From SKPT01 sp040905445 (GTDB lineage: Bacteria; Planctomycetota; Phycisphaerae; Phycisphaerales; Phycisphaeraceae), in assembly GCA_040905445.1 (NCBI GenBank), contig JBBDRN010000013.1:96152-160151 (forward strand): a DNA stretch of 64,000 bases, read 5' to 3'. Positions 59,586-64,000 of the stretch are shown one piece after another; position 1 is the first letter of the stretch; each line of letters begins with the position of its first letter. The position numbers were made by a program, and so were the translations under genes. A model generated the notes under the pieces. It was not told where the DNA came from. It ran no database searches and saw only the letters and a program-made list of their open reading frames with translations.

Positions 59586-60293
59586 TCAGCCTGCCGTGCC
59601 GCCCAGCGCCTGCTCGATCGACTGGATCATCTCGTCGGACGTGGGCTGCGTCCTCGAGCGGTACCGGGCGATCACGCGGCCGTCGCGGTCGATGACGAAC
59701 TTCTCAAAGTTCCACGCCGGCTCGCCGCCATCGATCGGGTCGATGTCCGGGTGCGTCAGCCGCTGGAAGAGCTCGATCTGCTCCTCGCCGCGCACGTGGC
59801 TCTTCTCGAGCATGTCGAACGCCACGCCGTAGTTGGACTGGCAGAAGTCGACGATCTCCTCGGCCGAGTCGAACTCCTGGCCGCCGAAGTCGCCCGACGG
59901 CACACCGACGATCGCCAGCCCCTGCTCGCTGTAGCGTTCGTGCAGCTCCTGCAGCGCGGCGTACTGCGGTGTGTGGCCGCACTTGCTGGCCACGTTCACG
60001 ACGACGACCGCCCGGCCGGCGTAGCGCGACGCCAGGTCGACCGGGTCGCCCAGCAGGTCGTTCATCCTCAAATTGCTGAACACGTTCATGTCGGCCTCGA
60101 TCGCGGTGAGGGTCTCGCCGTCCACTTCGCCACCCATCGTGTCGGCGTCGCCAGTGGAGGTGGTGGCGGGGGTGGTGGTGGCGGCGGGGGACGCCGAGGC
60201 GTCGGCGGAAGTTTCGCCGTCATCACATCCGCTCGCCAGCGCCAGGCCGGCAAGAGTCAGGGCAACCGCGGTGCAGGAAAGGAAGTCGCGCAT
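59586..60293 (-). CDS. Glutathione peroxidase-like lipoprotein
   Basis: The 235-residue protein starts MRDFLSCTAVALTLAGLALASGC, a lipoprotein signal with the lipobox Cys. A Thr/Ala/Ser-rich linker is followed by a GPx thioredoxin fold: NVASKCGHTPQYAALQEL (peroxidatic Cys), DFGGQEFDSAEEIVDFCQSNYGVAFDM (catalytic Gln and probable resolving Cys) and WNFEKFVIDRDG (catalytic Trp/Asn). The usual FPCNQFGGQE is altered to VPSGDFGGQE, but the catalytic Gln stays. Cys-type GPx normally reduce peroxides with thioredoxin. A periplasmic lipid-anchored form suggests envelope peroxide defence. It overlaps no neighbour. Confidence 0.88.
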   Translation of the reverse strand: MRDFLSCTAVALTLAGLALASGCDDGETSADASASPAATTTPATTSTGDADTMGGEVDGETLTAIEADMNVFSNLRMNDLLGDPVDLASRYAGRAVVVVNVASKCGHTPQYAALQELHERYSEQGLAIVGVPSGDFGGQEFDSAEEIVDFCQSNYGVAFDMLEKSHVRGEEQIELFQRLTHPDIDPIDGGEPAWNFEKFVIDRDGRVIARYRSRTQPTSDEMIQSIEQALGGTAG

Positions 60294-60429
60294 GAGAAGT
60301 GCTCCATGGGAGAAGTGTGGCGCCGCCAACGGCGCGCCAGCATTATACCGACAACCACCGCGCACAACCCAACCCACCTCAAAATTCCCAAATCCCGATT
60401 TCCCTAATCCCAACCCCCCAATCCCCTCG

Positions 60430-61170
60430 CTACTGCCGATCGAGCACCCACTGCACCGCCATCCGCACGAGCTGGTTGTTGTTCTCCAGGTTCAGCTTCG
60501 TCTTCAGGTGCTCGCGGTGGGTCTCGATCGTCTTCGGGCTCAGGTGCAGCCGCTTGGCGATCTCGCGCGTCGACAGGCCCTGCCCGATCATCTCGAACAC
60601 CTCCAGCTCCCGGTCCGAGAGCCCTTCCACCGGTGAGCTGCCGATGTTCCCCCCGCTCTGCATCATTCGCTGCAGCACGCGCTCGGTCATCGGCCCGGAC
60701 AGGAACACCCGGTCCTCCAGCACGTGGTCCAGCGCATCGATCACCTGCTCCGTGGCCTCCGACTTGTTCACGTATCCCATCGCGCCAGCACGCAGCGCCC
60801 GCTCGGCGTAGAGCAGCTCGTCGTGCATCGACGAGACGAGCATGCGCGTCGGCCATTCCTGGGCACGCACCTGCTTGATCAGTTCCAGGCCCGACCCGCC
60901 CTCGAGGCTGATGTCGATGATCGCCGCGTGCGGCTGATGCTGCTGGATCATCTCCAGCGCCGCCGACGCACTGGCGACCTGGGCACAGACTTCGAAGCGG
61001 TCGGTTTTGTTGATCAGCTCCGCCAAGCCGTGGCGGACGATCGGGTGGTCGTCGACGATCAGCACGCGGTACCGGCGGCTGCCGGTGGCCGTCGCCCCCT
61101 CGCCGATGGTCGCGGTCGCGGACGAGGTGGCGGTGGCGGGGCTGATTCGGGTCGTGGCGTGCGGGCTCAT
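60430..61170 (-). CDS. NarL/LuxR-family response regulator
   Basis: This 246-residue regulator has a Ser/Thr/Ala-rich N-terminal 30 residues, a receiver domain (VLIVDDHPIVRHGLAELI, phospho-Asp in AAIIDISLEGGSG, YVNKSEA with the conserved Lys) and a LuxR-type HTH (LSDRELEVFEMIGQGLSTREIAKRLHLSPKTIETH). It controls transcription on phosphorylation by an unidentified kinase; the nearest one seen is the sensor kinase at 63070. An AGGAGG sequence seven bases upstream of its ATG supports the start. It lies between the GPx and PhyH genes, all minus strand. Targets are unknown. Confidence 0.93.
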   Translation of the reverse strand: MSPHATTRISPATATSSATATIGEGATATGSRRYRVLIVDDHPIVRHGLAELINKTDRFEVCAQVASASAALEMIQQHQPHAAIIDISLEGGSGLELIKQVRAQEWPTRMLVSSMHDELLYAERALRAGAMGYVNKSEATEQVIDALDHVLEDRVFLSGPMTERVLQRMMQSGGNIGSSPVEGLSDRELEVFEMIGQGLSTREIAKRLHLSPKTIETHREHLKTKLNLENNNQLVRMAVQWVLDRQ

Positions 61171-61488
61171 ACCGGTGCCTCCTGAGGAATGGGTGAGCGG
61201 GGGCGAAAGGGTGCGCCGGGGCCGTCGAGCCAGCCGCCGAGCGTGTACGCGGTCACTTCCAAACCGACGTGCGAACAGGAGCCATGATACGAAATCCCCC
61301 GCTTCCCGAAAGCCCCCAGACCCCCGTTAACACCACAATACACCCCTTCCACGCCTGATTGGGGCTTCACCCGACGTTCCGACCAAGAGTTTTACTGAGG
61401 CCCTGGGGAGGTGGGCCGCAGGCTTCGCAACCCGGAAGGCCCGATAACTCGCTGAACAACGCTCGGGACGCGAGACATGTCGCTGCGG
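61171..61488. other. Non-coding gap between the NarL regulator and PhyH
   Basis: About 318 bases without a credible gene. Near the regulator is the ribosome-binding site. The middle contains an AT-richer stretch (about 61285-61345). A weak GC hairpin near 61405-61425 might end the PhyH transcript. No promoter was called. Confidence 0.5.
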
Positions 61489-62310
61489 TCAGTGCGGTCC
61501 GGTCACCGCGTCGCCGGTGTCGCCGCAGGGCCCGCCGCCCGTGGCCTCCGCCCGGACGACCGTCTGCCCGGTCAGTTCGTAGAGCGGGAAGTACCACTTC
61601 GAGATCTCCTCGCACGACCGCGGCGCGTAATGGCAGATGAACGCCCGCCGGAAGCGGTCCGCACTTTCGTTTGGATAGGAGCCGTGGATGATCGAGCCGT
61701 TGAAGAAGAGCACGTCGCCAGCCGCGAGGTCGACGGGCGTCTCCTGCGTGCCGGCGGGCGGGTCGACGCGATCGCCCGTGAAGAACAGTTCCCGGTCCGA
61801 TGCCTTGGGGCACTGCACGTCGTATTTGTGCGAGCCCGGCACGACGACCATGCCGCCGTTGTCCCGGTCGGCGTCGTCGATGGCGAACCAGGCGGCCATG
61901 CACGTGCCCGGGTGGACGCGCAGGTAGAAGTTATCCTGGTGCAGGTCCTGCCCGCGCGAGCCGGGCGGCTTGAAGTAGAACATCGACTGCGCGGCGATCG
62001 GCTCCTCGCCGAGCAGGTCGCGCAGCACCGCTGCGACGCGCTCGTCGAGCATGTGGCGCATCGCGAGCGACCCGACGGCCTTGTCGTCATGCCGATGCGG
62101 ATGCATCATCCGCGGGTAGCGGGCCAGCGGATCGTCCGGTGCGAACGCCTTGGACGCCTCGCTCAACCCCTCGACCGGCCCCTCGGCAGCCTGGGCCATG
62201 AACGTCTCGCGGATCTCGGCCACCTCGTCGGCGGCGAGAAGCTGCCGCGCGACGTGATACCCCGCCTCGTGAAATGCATCGAGCTCGGCGGACGTCAACA
62301 TCTCGGGCAT
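61489..62310 (-). CDS. Phytanoyl-CoA dioxygenase (PhyH) family protein
   Basis: This 273-residue Fe(II)/2-oxoglutarate-dependent oxygenase carries LHQDNFYLRVHPGTCMAAWFAIDD (HxD iron ligands), VVVPGSHKYDVQCPK, DVLFFNGSIIHGSYPNES (distal His) and RRAFICHYAP (the Arg for 2-oxoglutarate). Members hydroxylate many small molecules and peptides; the substrate cannot be predicted. It starts MPEMLTSAELDAFHEAGYHVARQLL. It is divergent from the FlgN-like gene, and no neighbour obviously shares its pathway. Confidence 0.9.
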   Translation of the reverse strand: MPEMLTSAELDAFHEAGYHVARQLLAADEVAEIRETFMAQAAEGPVEGLSEASKAFAPDDPLARYPRMMHPHRHDDKAVGSLAMRHMLDERVAAVLRDLLGEEPIAAQSMFYFKPPGSRGQDLHQDNFYLRVHPGTCMAAWFAIDDADRDNGGMVVVPGSHKYDVQCPKASDRELFFTGDRVDPPAGTQETPVDLAAGDVLFFNGSIIHGSYPNESADRFRRAFICHYAPRSCEEISKWYFPLYELTGQTVVRAEATGGGPCGDTGDAVTGPH

Positions 62311-62498
62311 CGGATGGCTCCAGATCAGGATCGAGGGCGGCGGCGAGCGCGCGGCGGGCCGCCCGTTCCATGATACCGTCGCCTTACCGTTTGCAAATGT
62401 TCAACTTCCCGCCGACGCGGTGCCGATAAGCCTCGAAGCCGCTTATCGGGCGCAGGATGCGCCGCGCGCCGGCGGCCAACGCCACGGAAGGGTCATGG

Positions 62499-62972
62499 AT
62501 GGCCGAATCAGATCAACCCCCCCAGGGTGTCGATGCCGCGGGTCTTGTCGATAAGCTCGTGAAACAGCGGGACTTGTATCGACAGCTCCAGTCGCTCGGC
62601 GGTCGCCAGGCCGAGTTGATCGAGCAGGGGCACACCGAGCAACTGCTCGAGGTCCTCGCCCAGCGCCAGCGATACGTCCAGCGGCTCGCGGCGGTGAACG
62701 CGGAGTTGGCGGTCGACCGCGAGCGCTGGCCGGAGCTCGCCACCACGCTGCCCGCCGACGAGCGGCAACGGATCAACAACCTGCTCGAGGAAGTGGAGGC
62801 CCTGCTCGCTGCGATCATCGCGCAGGACGACCGGGACCGCGCGCAGCTCGCGCTCGCCCGCGACGAGGTGGCCGGCCAGATGCGGCAGGCGGCCCACGCC
62901 GGCCGGGCGGTCAGCGCCTACAGCCAGGCCACGGGCAGCGTCGCCGCCCGATTCACCGACGGCAAGGGGTGA
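62499..62972 (+). CDS. FlgN-like flagellar chaperone
   Basis: This 157-residue, mostly helical protein starts MAESDQPPQGVDAAGLVDKL at ATG 62499, with GGAAGGG upstream. It has the FlgN pattern of a long N-terminal helix (LVKQRDLYRQLQSLGGRQAELIEQGHTEQLLEVLAQRQRYVQRL, split by the LGG turn) and a Gln/Arg-rich C-terminal part ending AYSQATGSVAARFTDGKG. FlgN keeps the hook-filament junction proteins FlgK and FlgL export-ready. The call rests on pattern and on the nearby FlgS-like kinase, so it is moderately certain. An earlier in-frame ATG (62457) is less likely. Confidence 0.7.
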   Translation: MAESDQPPQGVDAAGLVDKLVKQRDLYRQLQSLGGRQAELIEQGHTEQLLEVLAQRQRYVQRLAAVNAELAVDRERWPELATTLPADERQRINNLLEEVEALLAAIIAQDDRDRAQLALARDEVAGQMRQAAHAGRAVSAYSQATGSVAARFTDGKG

Positions 62973-62977
62973 GGCAA

Positions 62978-63060
62978 ATGCACCATGCACCATGGGCAAT
63001 GGGCAAAGGTGTTGTCCTCGGCTCTTTCTGCATGGTTCATTGTCCATTGTTCATTGTTCG
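62978..63060. repeat. CACCATG/CATTGTCCATTG-type inverted repeat
   Basis: GCACCATGCACCATGGGCAATGGGCAA (about 62981-63007, given here in two overlapping pieces) faces TGGTTCATTGTCCATTGTTC (about 63033-63052), an imperfect inverted repeat. It lies between the FlgN-like and kinase genes. Confidence 0.65.
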
Positions 63061-63069
63061 CTTGACGCC

Positions 63070-64000
63070 ATGACCAGCACCGACGTCAACAACACGCTCC
63101 CGCGCCACGAGGCGGACCTGGCCGAGGTGATCCACGCCTATAACCAGGTGACACAGAGGCTGGAGCGCAGCCACGAGCGGCTCAAGGGCGAAGTGCTGCG
63201 TCTGCGCCAGGAGTTGGCGAGCACCAACGCCCAGCTCCAGCGCTCGCGCCGGCTCTCCGCGCTGGGCGAGATGGCGGCGGGCATCGCCCACGAGATCCGC
63301 AACCCGCTCTCGGCCATCCAGTTGTACGCGCAGATGGCGGTCGAGGACATCGAGCCGGCGGCCCGCGCCGGGGATGCGAAGCTCGGGCAGGCCGCGGCGC
63401 ACGCCGGCAAGATCGTCGCCGCGGTGCGCGGGCTGGACGCGATCGTCCACGACGTACTGAGCTTCGCCCGCGAGATCGAGCCGCGGCCAGGTTGCCTGGA
63501 GGCGCGGGCGGTGCTGGAGCGGGCCATCGAAGCCCATCGCCCGGCGATCGATGCCGCGGGCGTGGCCGTCCGCCTCCGCGCTCCATCGCGCCTCGAACTT
63601 CATGCCGATGCCGACCTGCTGCACCGGGCGCTGCTGAACCTCGTGCGCAACGCCGTTGAAGCGATGGCGGGCGCGGCGACGCGCGAGCTGACGCTCGAAG
63701 CGCGGCCGGACGACGACGACGCGGGCGGGGCGATGATCTGCGTTGCGGACACCGGCCCGGGCATCGAGCCGCAGAACATCGACCGCATCTTCAACCCCTT
63801 CTTCACCACGCGCAACACCGGCACCGGGCTCGGGCTCGCCATCGTCCACCGCATCATCGACGCCCATGGCGGCGCGATCGTCGCGGACAACGGCCCCGAC
63901 GACAGCGGCGCCGTCTTCGAGCTCCACCTGCCCGCCCCCGCCACTGCCCCCGCCACTGCCCCCGCCACTGCCCCCGCCACTGCCCCCGCCACTGCCCCCG
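63070..64000 (+). CDS. Sensor histidine kinase, C-terminus cut by window edge
   Basis: About 310 codons are visible from ATG 63070. No membrane helix or signal peptide is present, so it is cytoplasmic. An N-terminal coiled coil (HEADLAEVIHAYNQVTQRLERSHERLKGEV) is followed by the H-box GEMAAGIAHEIRNPLSAIQLYAQM with the phospho-His, then the ATP domain: NLVRNAVEAM (N-box), VADTGPGIEPQNIDRIFNPFFTT (G1/F) and GTGLGLAIVHRIIDAHGG (G2). This compact architecture resembles FlgS/FleS-type kinases that control flagellar genes with an NtrC-type regulator; the adjoining FlgN-like gene agrees. The end is a PATA tandem repeat. Confidence 0.9.
   Translation, partial: MTSTDVNNTLPRHEADLAEVIHAYNQVTQRLERSHERLKGEVLRLRQELASTNAQLQRSRRLSALGEMAAGIAHEIRNPLSAIQLYAQMAVEDIEPAARAGDAKLGQAAAHAGKIVAAVRGLDAIVHDVLSFAREIEPRPGCLEARAVLERAIEAHRPAIDAAGVAVRLRAPSRLELHADADLLHRALLNLVRNAVEAMAGAATRELTLEARPDDDDAGGAMICVADTGPGIEPQNIDRIFNPFFTTRNTGTGLGLAIVHRIIDAHGGAIVADNGPDDSGAVFELHLPAPATAPATAPATAPATAPATAP
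63937..64000 (+). repeat. 12-bp tandem repeat encoding PATA
   Basis: Five full copies of CCCGCCACTGCC (63937-63996) and a partial sixth at the window edge encode a PATA repeat after the kinase domain. Slippage-prone; it may link to a receiver domain beyond the window. Confidence 0.9.

Noticed and set aside
59586..60293. Loss of the catalytic Gln in the glutathione peroxidase-like protein
   Set aside because: The altered FPCNQF segment looked like a loss, but the catalytic Gln is the one in FGGQE, which is present.

Overview
The window is about 64 kb of GC-rich DNA (roughly 70% G+C by eye), densely coded on both strands with no rRNA or tRNA genes recognised. It looks like a planctomycete chromosome, most likely class Phycisphaerae. 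The grounds are an envelope-protein tail with the zinc ribbon CPSCGYDLR...CPECG, a LolCD-type lipoprotein exporter, FolE2, a long-tailed ribosomal protein L19, divergent LysRS and LeuRS signature motifs, and many short palindromic repeats between genes. The lineage is an inference from protein character, not a phylogeny.

Layout. 0-8.4 kb: partial MoxR ATPase, a secreted protein, an RDD membrane protein, superoxide dismutase, RsmD, a methyltransferase, a CheY-like receiver and a coiled-coil lipoprotein. 8.4-13.7 kb, minus strand: rplS, lysS, a GxxExxY nuclease-like cassette, then the lolC and lolD-like genes. 13.8-16.1 kb: a complete IS1-family transposon with terminal inverted repeats and an 8-bp target duplication. 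It carries an AAA ATPase, a small KGG-like basic protein and an internally deleted transposase. 16.2-20.5 kb: leuS and a GmhB-like phosphatase fused to a membrane anchor.

21-40 kb, all plus strand: a long exopolysaccharide locus. It holds a four-repeat beta-helix secreted protein, an asparagine-synthetase-like enzyme, a Wzx flippase, a Wzy/ligase-like membrane protein, two GT2 glycosyltransferases, a hexapeptide acyltransferase, an amidohydrolase-like protein, a GlpD-like FAD oxidoreductase, an unrecognised (perhaps glycosyltransferase) protein, a degenerate nucleotidyltransferase, a Wzz/BY-kinase-like fusion and an initiating phosphoglycosyl transferase. Many of these genes overlap by ATGA or lie very close, so they probably form one or two operons making and exporting a Wzx/Wzy-type surface polysaccharide.

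40-64 kb is housekeeping: rlmN, pyrD, a minimal zincin, an MBL hydrolase, trxB, adk, folE2, an MFS-acyltransferase fusion, a CDF transporter, a PAC2 protein, purC, pheS, purD, an Lnb/DUF4105 protein, a HEAT lipoprotein, a glutathione peroxidase-like lipoprotein, a NarL regulator, a PhyH dioxygenase, and a FlgN-like/sensor-kinase pair cut by the window end.

The most unusual theme is the palindromic DNA. Several repeat families lie at or over stop codons, and two have entered reading frames (lysS and moxR). One pair of inverted repeats brackets a GxxExxY gene wedged between lysS and lolC, which suggests a small mobile cassette.
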